NCBI RefSeq assembly: GCF_000430725.1
Contig: NZ_KE387204.1
Span: forward strand, 404,907-468,906
Origin: Azohydromonas australica DSM 1124
GTDB taxonomy: Bacteria > Pseudomonadota > Gammaproteobacteria > Burkholderiales > Burkholderiaceae_C
Length of the DNA: 64,000 nt
Reading direction: 5' to 3'
In this document: positions 54,847-63,682 of the stretch, piece after piece
Position numbering within the stretch: the stretch's first letter is position 1
How the letters are laid out: the number at the start of each line of letters is the position of its first letter
Notes under the pieces: model-generated
Databases searched by the model: none
What the model saw: the letters and a program-made list of their open reading frames with translations, nothing else
Told to the model about the DNA's origin: nothing
Translations under genes and position numbers: made by a program

Positions 54847-54865
54847 GCGCATTGCAGCTATGTAC
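54847..54865 (-). promoter_or_regulatory. LysR-type operator candidate, site 7 (CMD/lactonase operon)
   Basis: GCGCATTGCAGCTATGTAC on the plus strand matches the porin palindrome at 16 of 19 bases. On the minus strand CTAACC (54810-54815) is centred 43.5 bases downstream, a plausible -10. It lies between the LysR gene and its nearest target operon. Confidence 0.65.
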
Positions 54866-54871
54866 GCGGCA

Positions 54872-55840
54872 TCACAACGCAGGACCGGAATGCCACATTC
54901 CCTTTTGCGCCATGTCGGCGACGATGTCGATGATGCGCGAGGCCACGGCCGAGACGGCGCGCGGTGGGCCTTTGGACTTGGCCGTGGCCATGGCGACGAT
55001 GCGCTGCATCGGCGGGCTGGTGATCTTCGACGCCTGCAGGCGTCCTTCTGCCATTTCGGTCCACACCGCGTGCAACGGCAACACCGTGTACAGCCGCTCC
55101 TGCGCAACCAGCAACTTTTGCAGCGGCAGCGAGTCGGCCTCGATGACCGGGGTCAGGCTGATGCGCTCCTGGCGGGCGAAGGCATCCAACGCCGTGCGCA
55201 ACCCGTTGGGTGCGCTGGGCAGCACGAACGGCAAGCCATCGAGTTCGCTGAAGGACAGTTCCGGCCGCAGGGTCAGCCGATCGCCTTTGGTCCCGATCAG
55301 GAAGCTGTCAACCGTGGCCAGCGCCTGCTCATGCTCCGACAAGGTGCTGCTGTAGCGGTACAGAATGGCGATGTCGACGCGGGCATCGGACAGCCATTCC
55401 TCCACCTGGCCACTCGATCCCTCGAGGATCTTGAGCTTGACTGCCGGGTGGCGCTCGCGCAGGTCGCTGAACAGCCTCCCGACCAAAGGATGGGCAATCG
55501 AGGGCAGCGAGCCGACGGTGACGCGGCCAGTCGGCTCGCGCACCTCGCCTCGGATCTCAGTTTCGAGTTGCTCGGCGCCTTCGAGCAGAGCCTTGACCTG
55601 TGGAAACAGCCGCTCACCGATCTCGGACAGCTCAACTCCGCGGCCGGTCCGGTTGAACAGCCGCGAACCACACTCCCGTTCGAGCGCGTTGAGCTGCCGG
55701 CTCAGCAGCGACTGATTGCTGTCCAGGAACAGCGCTGCGCGCGTCAGGCTGCCAAGCTCGCCGATGGCGACAAATGCGCGCCACTTGTTCAGGTCGGCGG
55801 TGATGTCCAACTTGAAGTCGGTGGCTTTTGGCGTTTGCAT
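54872..55840 (-). CDS. LysR-type transcriptional regulator
   Basis: 322 aa. Winged HTH at about 18-77 (LNKWRAFVAIGELGSLTRAALFLDSNQSLLSRQLNALERECGSRLF...) followed by the two-lobed inducer-binding domain (GRVTVGSLPSIAHPLVGRLFSDLRERHPAVKLKILEG). The only LysR-type gene in the window, beside one of seven shared upstream motifs, so the best candidate for controlling the 30.4-54.9 kb region. The inducer would be a pathway acid or CoA-free intermediate. Confidence 0.9.
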   Translation of the reverse strand: MQTPKATDFKLDITADLNKWRAFVAIGELGSLTRAALFLDSNQSLLSRQLNALERECGSRLFNRTGRGVELSEIGERLFPQVKALLEGAEQLETEIRGEVREPTGRVTVGSLPSIAHPLVGRLFSDLRERHPAVKLKILEGSSGQVEEWLSDARVDIAILYRYSSTLSEHEQALATVDSFLIGTKGDRLTLRPELSFSELDGLPFVLPSAPNGLRTALDAFARQERISLTPVIEADSLPLQKLLVAQERLYTVLPLHAVWTEMAEGRLQASKITSPPMQRIVAMATAKSKGPPRAVSAVASRIIDIVADMAQKGMWHSGPAL

Positions 55841-55993
55841 GGGAGGACAGGCGTACAGCGACGCAACAATGACTTATTTGTATTTTGCGCTTGATTCCAA
55901 TGTGTCTTCGTTGGTGAATGAATGGCCGGGTTTGCCATCACGGAGACTGGGCCATGCCTTGAACATCCAGCGGTAGTGAAGTGTTGCAGCGGG

Positions 55994-57110
55994 TGAGCCG
56001 GCCCCCTGAATCACCGGACACGGTCTATCCCTTATCTTTGAGACGGGAGAAAGACTGTGAGTACGCATAGGCATACGGACACCGTTGAGGTGGTCACTTC
56101 GGTTCAGCGCCGTCGGCGGTGGAGCGCGACGGAGAAGGCGGCACTGGTGCGGCGCACCTACGAGCCTGGGATGTCGGTGTCGCTGGTGGCGCGCCAGGAA
56201 GGCATCTCGGCCGGGCTGCTGTTCAACTGGCGCCGGCTGGAGCGCCAAGGCGCGCTGACCGCGGTGTCGTCGGGCGAGGAAGTGGTGCCGGCATCGGAGC
56301 TCGCTGCGGCGCGCGCTGAGATTGCCAAGCTGCAACGCGTGCTGGGCAAGAAGACGCTGGAGAACGAGATCCTGAAGGAGGCTGTGGAGTTCGCCACGGC
56401 AAAAAAGTGGATTGCGCGCTCGCCTCTATCGCCCAAGGACGACCAGTGAAGGCCGTCTGTGAGGCGCTGGGGCTGGCGCGCTCGCACATCCATAACCTGA
56501 AGCACCGACCGGCATCCTGGAGCGATGGCCGCAAGGCCCGCGTGCTGGACGACAGCGAGCTGGTGGCTGAGGTCCGCCAGCAGCTGGTCGAGCTGCCCAG
56601 CTACGGCTACCGGCGCGCGTGCGCGCTGGTGAACCGCCAGCGCGTGGCCACGGGCCGAGCCCGCGTCAACGCCAAGCGCGTGTACCGGGTCATGGCCGCC
56701 CACAAGCTGCTGTTGCCGCGTGCGCCGCGTCGGCGGCACTCCAGCCGGCCGCACAGCGGCCAGGTGGGTGTGGAGGCCAGCGACATGCGCTGGTGCTCAG
56801 ACGGCTTCGAGATCCGCTGCGACTCTGGCCAGGTCGTCACGGCGACGTTCGCAAAGGACTGCTGCGACCGCGAAGTCATGGCTTGGCGCGCATGGGTGGG
56901 CAAAGGGCTGCCTGGCGAGCCGGTGCGCGACATGCTCATCGAGGCCGTGGAGAAGCGCTTCGGCACCGTGGATGCCATCCCGGCGCAGCACGCGCTGGAG
57001 TTCCTGTCGGACAACGGCGGGGCCTACATCGCGCACGACACGCGGCAGATCGCCCGCGCGCTGGGCCTGACGCCGATCCGTACGCCGGTGTGCAGTCCCC
57101 AAAGCAAGGC
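55994..57110 (+). mobile_element. IS2-like (IS3 family) element, truncated at its right end
   Basis: The left end at 55994 reads TGAGCCGGCCCCCTGAATCA, very like IS2-group termini. orfA and orfB follow with the A-AAA-AAG slippage site. orfB stops at SPQS, just before its conserved Glu region, where the second serine-recombinase gene begins. The right end is not in this window next to it. Confidence 0.85.
56057..56449 (+). CDS. IS2-like transposase OrfA
   Basis: 130 aa. HTH (RRRRWSATEKAALVRRTYEPGMSVSLVARQEGISAGLLFNWRRL) and a leucine-zipper region (LAAARAEIAKLQRVLGKKTLENEILKEAVEFA). It ends beyond the A AAA AAG heptamer at 56401-56407, where a -1 frameshift gives the OrfAB fusion transposase. 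Confidence 0.92.
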   Translation: MSTHRHTDTVEVVTSVQRRRRWSATEKAALVRRTYEPGMSVSLVARQEGISAGLLFNWRRLERQGALTAVSSGEEVVPASELAAARAEIAKLQRVLGKKTLENEILKEAVEFATAKKWIARSPLSPKDDQ

Positions 57111-57114
57111 GTAG
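56407..57114 (+). pseudogene. IS2-like transposase OrfB, 3'-truncated
   Basis: 235 codons against about 300 in the family. The first two catalytic Asp are present (DMRWCSDGFEIRC and EFLSDNGGAYIAHD), but reading ends at TPVCSPQSKA, where family members continue SNGMAE with the third catalytic residue. Inactive. The break coincides with the 3' end of the recombinase gene on the opposite strand. Confidence 0.9.
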
Positions 57115-57117
57115 GCT

Positions 57118-57636
57118 TCATGATGCACCTTGTTCATCGTCTTGAGCGGGGATGAGGTAGGCGGGGCGGCTGCCGTATCGACCGCCGACACCGGCTACAA
57201 GTTTGACGGCTCCCGGCGGCTCGTACAGGCAACGGCGGTTGGTACCGTACATGTGACGCTTGAGCAGCCCCTTGCGCCCAAGGTCATGGACCGTGGTAAC
57301 AGACACGCCCAGCTGGCGTGCGACTTCCTCGCCAGTAAGCAAGCCGCGGTTGCTCAGCCGTTCGCGGTGTGACCTCAAGCCATAGGCTCGTCGTAGCGCA
57401 GTGACCTTCATCGCCGTGAAGAGGTCTCCACGCCAGTTGCGGTGTCCGAGCTCATTGAGCTTGCCAGCCACCTCGCGTTCGGTGAAGGCATCGAGCAACT
57501 CGTCGATGAGCTCGACAACCTGTGGGCCAGTCTTGCGTACCTCGGCCATGGGCAGCGCCCTGCGCACATGCAAGCTCTGTGTCCGGCCACCGCGCCATCG
57601 GATATTCACTGCAACCTGCTCATCGGCGGTCAGGGT
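57118..57636 (-). pseudogene. Second serine recombinase, C-terminal fragment
   Basis: About 172 codons (TLTADEQVAVNIRWRGGRTQSLHVRR...DEQGAS) including an HTH of the same type as the first recombinase (LTGEEVARQLGVSVTTVHDLGRKGLL). Removing the IS66 element and one copy of its 8-bp duplication joins this in frame to the fragment at 62524-63620 (DVTLT-ADEQVAV). Confidence 0.92.
57629..57636. repeat. Target-site duplication GTCAGGGT of the IS66 element (partner 62524-62531)
   Basis: Eight identical bases abut both 16-base terminal repeats, the duplication length expected for IS66. It lies within the recombinase codons for VTLT. Confidence 0.92.
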
Positions 57637-57691
57637 GTATGCGCGCGGCCATCCCCCGGCTGGCAGCCAGCATGGAGTGCATGACTTCCGT

Positions 57692-57714
57692 GTCCACCTA
57701 TTTTCTTGGTGGAC
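57692..57714. terminator. Hairpin near the IS66 left end
   Basis: GTCCACC-TATTTTCTT-GGTGGAC, a perfect 7-bp stem with T-rich loop, 10 bases after the passenger gene stop on the minus strand. It is well placed to end the IS66 transcript. Confidence 0.45.
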
Positions 57715-57723
57715 GCGTAGCCA

Positions 57724-58221
57724 CTATCTCGCTTCGTCCTGCGACGAACCCGCGTCTTGAGCGTCGTCCAGGTCGCGTTGCTGCTCGTGTGGGCATGACG
57801 CGCCGACGGCGTTCATGTCGCCGCTGCAGGTGGCGTAGAGCTGCTCCATTACTTGCGGGTAGGTGTCGTACAGCGCCGGCCAGTCCTGTCCTGGAGTCAA
57901 CACCTCTGGATCCAACCGCCCCTCCATCACCGCTAATCGCACTCTGGGGTGCGCATTGCCAACCTTCGCCAACCAGCCGGCGCAAGGAATCTCTGCACCG
58001 TCCTTGGACTGGTGGCATGCGAACCAGGTTGCATCCATGCCAGGCCCCATGCCTCTTTCGTTGGGGCAAGTCGCCCGCAGCTTCTCCGCCAACGGCATGC
58101 TGAAGTTGGGGATCTCATCGGCGCTGGAGCCTTTGCGCCACGGGCACGATGGACAGGGAGAGGAGAGAGCTTTCACGGCCGTGAGTACTTTGAGGCTAGC
58201 CCGGTACCTGGTGCTGCCCAA
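57724..58221 (-). CDS. DUF6283-like Cys-rich passenger protein in IS66
   Basis: Up to 165 aa with a weak TTG start at 58221; GTG 58176 is an alternative. The core has CPSCPWRKG, IPNFS, ATCPNERG..DATWFACHQSKDG, PCAGWLAKVGNAHPRVRLAVMEGRL, the pattern of DUF6283 proteins, probably a small metal-binding fold. It is not an IS66 transposition gene; it lies between tnpC and the left terminal repeat as cargo. Function unknown. Confidence 0.75.
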   Translation of the reverse strand: MGSTRYRASLKVLTAVKALSSPCPSCPWRKGSSADEIPNFSMPLAEKLRATCPNERGMGPGMDATWFACHQSKDGAEIPCAGWLAKVGNAHPRVRLAVMEGRLDPEVLTPGQDWPALYDTYPQVMEQLYATCSGDMNAVGASCPHEQQRDLDDAQDAGSSQDEAR

Positions 58222-58294
58222 GCAGCTACCAGCGCATCGGCGAAGATGCCATTGTCACGCGGCCGGTGCCGCTCTCAAGACCGAACAGATCAAG

Positions 58295-59866
58295 TCAGCT
58301 TCGCGGCTGCCACCGATGGGGAAGCAGTTCCGCAACGCGGCTGGCAGGCTGCGTGGGCAGGCGGTCCAGCACGTCCTTGATGTACGCGTAGGGGTCGTGC
58401 CCGTTGATGCGTGCCGAGTGCACCAGGGTCATGATGGCCGCGGCGCGCTGGCCCGCACGCAGGCTACCGGCGAACAACCAATTCGCCCTCCCAAGCGCTA
58501 TCGGACGAATCTGGTTTTCGACCCAGTTCGAGTCTATGGGCAGGTCGCCGTCGTCGATGTACTTGGTCAGGGCCGTCCAGCGCTTGAGCGTGTAATTGAT
58601 GGCCTTGGCGGTTGCCGATCCGTCGGTCACCACTTGCCGTTGTTGCGTCAGCCACTGGTGCATAGCGTCGGCCACCGGCCGTGAGGACTTCTGCCGCACG
58701 GCCTGGCGCTCGTGGGGCTTGAGGTCCTGGATCCTGCGCTCGACGTCGTAGAGCTCCTTGTAGAACTTCAGGGCCTGCTCGCCCACGGCGCTCTTGTGAT
58801 GGATCCACAGCTGGTGGTAGCGACGCCTTGAGTGGGCGTTGCAGGCGACTTCGGTGACGCCAAGCTTGTGGCAAGCACCGTAGCCGTTGAAGCCGTCGGT
58901 GACCAGGCGGCCCTTCCATCCGTTGCCTTCGTCATCCAGCCCCAGGAAGCGTCGCGCGTGCTTGCCGCCACGGCTCTCGGCGAAGTCGTAGACGACGGCC
59001 TTGACGGGGTTGAAGCTCGTGGTGGCGTAGCTCCAGATGTATGCCCGGTGCGTTTTCTTGAGCCCGGGCTTGAGCATCGCCACCGGCGTCTCGTCGGCAT
59101 GCAGCACGTCGTGCTTGAGCAGCTCCGCCGCCAGCGCGTCCACCAGCGGCTGCAGCTGCACGCCGCACTCGCCAACCCACGTCGCCAGCGTCGAGCGCGA
59201 GATGGCCATGCCTGCGCGCTGGAAGATGTACTCCTGGCGGTACAGCGGAAGATGGTCGAGGAACTTGGCCACCAGCACCTGGGCAAGCAAGCTGGTGGTA
59301 GGGATGCCCTTGTCGATGATGTGCGGCGCCACCGGCACCTGCACCAGCGTCTCGCAACGCGAGCACACCCACTTGCCGCGGATGTGGCGCTCCACGCTGA
59401 AGACGCCGGGCTGGTAGTCCAGCTTCTCGGCCACGTCCTGGCCGATGCGCTTCATCGCGCAGCCGCAGCGGCAGGTAGTGCTTTCGGGTTCGTGGTGGAT
59501 CTCACGCCGCGGCAGGTGCGGCGGCAGCGGCTGACGCTTGGGCTTTTTCTTGTCCTGCGCCGGCTCCTTGGCGCCGAGGTCGACGTTCTCGATCTCCTTG
59601 GCCACCGCGGCCACGTCGGTGTCGATGGTCTCCTCGATGAGGCTTCTCTGCTCGGCGTTGAAGGCCTCCGACTGGGCAGCGAACTTCAGCCGCTTGAGCA
59701 CGGCCATCTCATGCGTAAGCTTTTCGATGGTGGCTTGCTTGAGCACCGCCTCCCGACGGTGCTGCTCGATGAGCTCCTCCTTGTGCGCTATCTCAGCCAT
59801 GAGCGCACGCATGGCCTGGCGCAGTTGCTCAGGGTCCAGCGTGTCGAGGCGGTCGTCGGCGATCAC
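58295..59866 (-). CDS. tnpC: IS66 transposase TnpC
   Basis: 523 aa. An N-terminal coiled coil (LMAEIAHKEELIEQHRREAVLKQATIEKLTHEMAVLKRLKF) with the conserved FAAQSE motif, a zinc finger (CRCGCAMKRIGQDVAEKL...CSRCETL), and a DDE domain (VLHADETPVAML; GRLVTDGFNGYGAC; NWVENQIRPIALGRANWLFAGS). Appears complete. No start problem: ATG 59866. Confidence 0.95.
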   Translation of the reverse strand: MIADDRLDTLDPEQLRQAMRALMAEIAHKEELIEQHRREAVLKQATIEKLTHEMAVLKRLKFAAQSEAFNAEQRSLIEETIDTDVAAVAKEIENVDLGAKEPAQDKKKPKRQPLPPHLPRREIHHEPESTTCRCGCAMKRIGQDVAEKLDYQPGVFSVERHIRGKWVCSRCETLVQVPVAPHIIDKGIPTTSLLAQVLVAKFLDHLPLYRQEYIFQRAGMAISRSTLATWVGECGVQLQPLVDALAAELLKHDVLHADETPVAMLKPGLKKTHRAYIWSYATTSFNPVKAVVYDFAESRGGKHARRFLGLDDEGNGWKGRLVTDGFNGYGACHKLGVTEVACNAHSRRRYHQLWIHHKSAVGEQALKFYKELYDVERRIQDLKPHERQAVRQKSSRPVADAMHQWLTQQRQVVTDGSATAKAINYTLKRWTALTKYIDDGDLPIDSNWVENQIRPIALGRANWLFAGSLRAGQRAAAIMTLVHSARINGHDPYAYIKDVLDRLPTQPASRVAELLPHRWQPRS

Positions 59867-59928
59867 GGGTGTGATCGTGCCAGCTTCCGGGCCGTCCGCG
59901 CATCAGCACATCCAGCAATTGAGCCGCG

Positions 59929-60261
59929 CTACAGCACCGTGATGACACCGGCCTCGCCAATGCGCTGCCACGGCAGCCCCAGCACCAGCGCATCGAACTG
60001 CGGCTGGCTCAGCGCCAGGGACGCGCTGCCATCCCTGGGCCAGACGAACTTGCCAGCGTTGAGCCGCCGCGCCGCCAGCCACACGCCGATGCCGTCGTGT
60101 ACCAGAACCTTCAGCCTGTCGGCGCGTTTGTTCGCGAACATGTAGGCGTGGTGCGGCCGGGCCGCGCCGAAGACGTTGACCACGCGCGCCAACGCTGCCT
60201 CGGCGCCCATGCGCATGTCCAGAGGCTGCACGGCCAGCCACACCGCGTCCACGCGGATCAC
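59929..60261 (-). CDS. tnpB: IS66 accessory protein TnpB
   Basis: 110 aa. A GTG at 60261 overlaps the tnpA stop as GTGA. VDAVWLAVQPLDMRMGAEAALARVVNVFGAARPHHAYMFANKRADRLKVL is the classic IS66 Orf2 signature. Required for transposition in IS66 elements, mechanism unclear. Confidence 0.93.
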   Translation of the reverse strand: MIRVDAVWLAVQPLDMRMGAEAALARVVNVFGAARPHHAYMFANKRADRLKVLVHDGIGVWLAARRLNAGKFVWPRDGSASLALSQPQFDALVLGLPWQRIGEAGVITVL

Positions 60262-60635
60262 CGCAGCAGCTCGCGCAGCCATGTGGCGCAATCAGCAGCG
60301 GCGGCCATCGGCCACGTCACCTTTACCGCGGTCGTGCCGCGGTGCAGTTCGATGCAGATGTCCGGCGTCGGCTGCGCTGGGGCATCGACCGTCACCGGCA
60401 GCGGCGGCGGCAACTGCAGCGGCATGAACGCCGGCGGCTCTGCGCGCGCAGGGGCCTGGGCCTCATCGCCTGCTCCCTGTGCCAGGCGGCGCCACCGATG
60501 CACGAGGTTGGCGTTGAGACCGTACTTCAAGGCCACGCCTGCCACTGATGCATCGGGCTGGTCGCATTCGGCCAGCACCTGAGCCTTCAAGGCCGAGCCG
60601 TGCCGGCGTCGCAAGATAGGTTTCGTCTCTTCCAT
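60258..60635 (-). CDS. tnpA: IS66 accessory protein TnpA
   Basis: 125 aa from ATG 60635. HTH of the IS66 Orf1 type (SALKAQVLAECDQPDASVAGVALKYGLNANLVHRWRRLA) and a C-terminal IEL..G...V..P domain. The start codon lies inside the IS1182 terminal repeat, so the native upstream promoter and ribosome site have been replaced; expression may be lost. Confidence 0.88.
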   Translation of the reverse strand: MEETKPILRRRHGSALKAQVLAECDQPDASVAGVALKYGLNANLVHRWRRLAQGAGDEAQAPARAEPPAFMPLQLPPPLPVTVDAPAQPTPDICIELHRGTTAVKVTWPMAAAADCATWLRELLR

Positions 60636-62473
60636 GGTGTCCACCAAAGTTGATCTTGGTGGCGAATTCGGGGCGGCAGGCGCACAGTTCGTACTTTGTC
60701 CGCGCGGCGCGGCGGTGATGGTGGCGCCCAGGTGCGCGGCAAGCTCCAGGAGGCAGGTGATGTCCATGCTTGCCCGGCGCAGAAGCGCCGTTCCCAAGGA
60801 GACGGCCCGAGTGGCGCGGTCGATCTACCCCGAAGGCAACGCGGTCATGCACATGCTTGACGTGCTGCAGCTGGCCATGGCTGACGAAGACTTCGCGGAT
60901 CTGTTCCCTATCCGCGGTCAGCCAGCGGAGTCGCCTGCGCGCCTCGCCCTTGTGACACTGCTGCAGTTCATGGAGGGGCTTACTGACCGCCAAGCGGCAG
61001 ACGCAGTCCGCACCCGCATTGACTGGAAGTACCTGCTGTGCCTGGAGTTGACGGACCCAGGGTTCGACCACACCGTGCTCAGCGAATTCCGTGCACGGCT
61101 GCTTGCCCACGACGCGGAGCATCGGGTGTTTGAGGCGGTGCTGGCAATGGCACGGGATCGCGGGCTGTTGCATGGCGGCGGGCGACAGCGCAGCGACTCG
61201 ACCCACGTGCTGGCCAACGTGCAGACCCTGACGCGATTCGATCTCGTGATCGAGACGGTGCGGCATGCGCTAGACGTCCTTGCCCGGACTGCTCCAGACT
61301 GGCTATGCCAGCACATCACGCCGGCATGGGTGGACCGCTATGCGCTGCCCACCGGCGAGCTGCGGGTGCCCAAGAGCGAGGCCAAGCGCCTCGCATGGGC
61401 CGCTCAGATTGGCGAAGACGGCATGGCCGTGCTCATCGCCTTGAATTCTCCGCAGGCCCCTGCTGACTTGCGGCATCTACCGGCCTTGGAGGCTCTGCGC
61501 CAAGTATGGGTGCAGAACTTCATGGTCGTGCGCACGGCAGAAGGAGAGCGCGTTGCCTGGCGCTCCAGAGACAACATTCCTCGGGCCGGCGTCTTCATAT
61601 GCTCGCCTCACGATACGCAGGCGCGCCGCTGCAGCAAGGGCAAGACCGTGTGGACCGGCTACAAGGTCCACCTAACCGAGACCTGTGACAGCGCCGCTCC
61701 GAACCTGATCACGAACGTCGAGACCACTGCTGCCACCGTGTACGACGCCAATGTGACCCCTGCCATCCATGCAGCCTTGCGCAGGCGCGGTGTATTGCCG
61801 AGCGTCCACGTTGCCGATGCGGCGTACGTGAATTCGGCGTTGTTCCAGCAGTCCCGAGAGCACTACAAAGTTGAGCTCATTGGACCGACCCGCAGCGGTA
61901 ACGAGCGGCAGGCCAAGGAACGAGATGGGTTCGCAGTCAGCGACTTCCAGATCGACTACGACAATCACCGTGCCGTTTGCCCAGCCGGCAAGCAAAGCAT
62001 CTACTGGAAGCCAACAGCCAACTCCTTCGGCAAGCCCATCATCAAGCTTCGCTGGTCGCGTCATGATTGCGGCCAGTGTGCTATGCATGAGCGCTGTACC
62101 CATTCGGTGCCACCGCAACGACAAGTCACGATACGGCCTCAAGGCCAGCGTGAACTTCTACATGAGCGACGCGAGCAGGAACAACTCGCTTCCTATGCCA
62201 GCGAGTATGCGTGGCGCGCCGGAATCGAAGGCACGATCTCGGAGGCAGTGCGCGGCCATTCAGTCCGTCGCACCCGCTACATCGGCCAAGCCAAAACACA
62301 TCTGGCCCATCTCATGACAGCTGCGGCGATCAACATCGGCCGCCTGTTGCGCTGGGTTGCAGGTGAGCCCAAAGCCAGCGTTCTCCCGACCTCGTTCCAA
62401 CGCCTGTTCATTGCCTTTGCCTGATGCCGAATCGGAGGAATTCGCCACCAGGATCAAGTTAGGTGGACACCAT
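60634..62473 (+). mobile_element. IS1182-family insertion sequence nested in IS66
   Basis: Terminal inverted repeats of about 36 bases with three mismatches; both begin ATGGTGTCCACC and include TGGTGGCGAATTC. A single plus-strand transposase fills the element. The IS66 sequence resumes at 62474 and reaches its right terminal repeat 34 bases later. No target duplication is evident. Confidence 0.88.
60760..62424 (+). CDS. IS1182-family transposase
   Basis: 554 aa from ATG 60760, chosen for AGGAGG six bases upstream. N-terminal domain: FADLFPIRGQPAESPARLALVTLLQFMEGLTDRQAADAVRTRIDWKYLLCLELTDPGFDHTVLSEFR, the family hallmark. DDE region: QRSDSTHVLANVQ, VHVADAAYVNS and YAWRAGIEGTISEAVRGHSVRRTRYIG. 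A C-x2-C-x5-C cluster (HDCGQCAMHERCTH) precedes the last motif. Intact. Confidence 0.94.
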   Translation: MSMLARRRSAVPKETARVARSIYPEGNAVMHMLDVLQLAMADEDFADLFPIRGQPAESPARLALVTLLQFMEGLTDRQAADAVRTRIDWKYLLCLELTDPGFDHTVLSEFRARLLAHDAEHRVFEAVLAMARDRGLLHGGGRQRSDSTHVLANVQTLTRFDLVIETVRHALDVLARTAPDWLCQHITPAWVDRYALPTGELRVPKSEAKRLAWAAQIGEDGMAVLIALNSPQAPADLRHLPALEALRQVWVQNFMVVRTAEGERVAWRSRDNIPRAGVFICSPHDTQARRCSKGKTVWTGYKVHLTETCDSAAPNLITNVETTAATVYDANVTPAIHAALRRRGVLPSVHVADAAYVNSALFQQSREHYKVELIGPTRSGNERQAKERDGFAVSDFQIDYDNHRAVCPAGKQSIYWKPTANSFGKPIIKLRWSRHDCGQCAMHERCTHSVPPQRQVTIRPQGQRELLHERREQEQLASYASEYAWRAGIEGTISEAVRGHSVRRTRYIGQAKTHLAHLMTAAAINIGRLLRWVAGEPKASVLPTSFQRLFIAFA

Positions 62474-62523
62474 CGTTCAGGCTTGGCTACGAAGGTTCAA
62501 GGTGGGTATGGCCGCGCGCATAC

Positions 62524-63620
62524 GTCAGGGTGACGTCCTCGATGAGCAGCCCCAACATCCGCTTGCGCTCCACGGCGGTCGTGCGAGAGTCCTTCCAGAT
62601 GCGGGGGAAGTCCCGTGCCAGATCGACAATGCGCTGACGCGAAGACCCCTGCAGTAGAGACTGATCGGCCACCTGCTGGCGGTCATGCTCCTGCTGCAAC
62701 GTGTCAAGCTGCCGCAGCCGCGTGTTCCAGTCGGCTTCCAGTGCATCAGCCACCAGACGGTTGTCTGGATCGACCTTGAGGTAGCGGCGGCGTGCGAGCT
62801 CGGCTTCGTAGCGGGCGCGCTGCAGTTGCGCCTGGCGCAGCGCAGCGGCTTCCTCCACACGCTGCACGATCTCCTGCTGCACCGCCAGCGCGACCTCGAT
62901 GGCCGTCGGCGTCACTGTCTGAAGCAGCAGTACGCTGATGGCCTGGTCAACGTCAATGCCCCGGATCCACTGGCAGGGCCTGCTCTCGGCATGGCGTACC
63001 ACCCCCTCGCTGCACACGTAATACGGACGCATTGCTCCTTGCAGAGGCTCGTAATGGACGGCCATGCGTGCACCGCAGCGCCCGCACACGACCCGGCCTT
63101 GCAACAAGCCGCTCCCCTGGCGTGGCAGCCGTCCGCGCAGGCCGGTGGAGTAGGAGCACCGGTTGTTCCGCAGGGTGGCCTGGTTGCGCTCGAACTCCTC
63201 CCAGGAGATGTAGCCAGGATGCGCTTCCTGGATCAGTACCTGCCACTCTGACTGTGGCACGCCCGATTGCCTCGGCTTGAACTGGGCGTTGTACCTGGTG
63301 CGGGTCCTGCCATAGGCGAAGGCTCCTGCGTAGCGCGGGTTGTGCAGGAGCTGCAGAACGCGCGAGTGATTGATCATTCCCCACAGCAGGTCGCCCTTGC
63401 CAATGCCGCGGCGCAAGCGTTGCGGGAACAACAACTTCTCGCCTCGCATGCGCCGCACCACGGCGCATGCTGATCCAGTCTCTCGGAAGGTATCGAACAC
63501 CAGCCGTATCGTGTCCTGGATCTGGCGATCCGGGTCGAGCACCACCCGGCCAGCACCGTCGTACACCAGTCCTATGGGTAACGCCATCTCCAACTCGCCG
63601 CGCTGTGCCTTGTTGATGAT
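62524..63620 (-). pseudogene. Second serine recombinase, central fragment
   Basis: About 365 codons, from INKAQRGELEMALPIGLVYDG at the 63.6 kb end to LLGLLIEDVTLT at the IS66 junction. It includes the recombinase domain, a zinc ribbon (RVVCGRCGARMAVHY...YYVCSEG...RPCQWI) and a coiled coil. The N-terminal resolvase domain with the catalytic Ser is cut off by an IS3-family element at 63621 and is not in the window. It cannot work as it stands. Confidence 0.92.
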
Positions 63621-63682
63621 TGACCTTGCCCCCGAAAAACGTAGTTCTTGCCTGATGGTCAAATCAGAGTAGGAGCTATTGC

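Larger units (their letters stand above)
57637..62523 (-). mobile_element. IS66-family element with passenger gene, interrupted by IS1182
   Basis: Perfect 16-base terminal inverted repeats GTATGCGCGCGGCCAT (57637-57652) and its complement (62508-62523), plus an 8-bp duplication. Minus-strand genes tnpA-tnpB-tnpC and a DUF6283-type passenger. An IS1182-family element of about 1840 bp (60634-62473) lies directly at the tnpA start, so the IS66 proper is about 3.05 kb. Its insertion destroyed a serine recombinase gene. Confidence 0.93.

Noticed and set aside
60634..62473. Target duplication for the IS1182 element
   Set aside because: Flanking bases allow at most an ambiguous AT that may be part of the terminal repeats.
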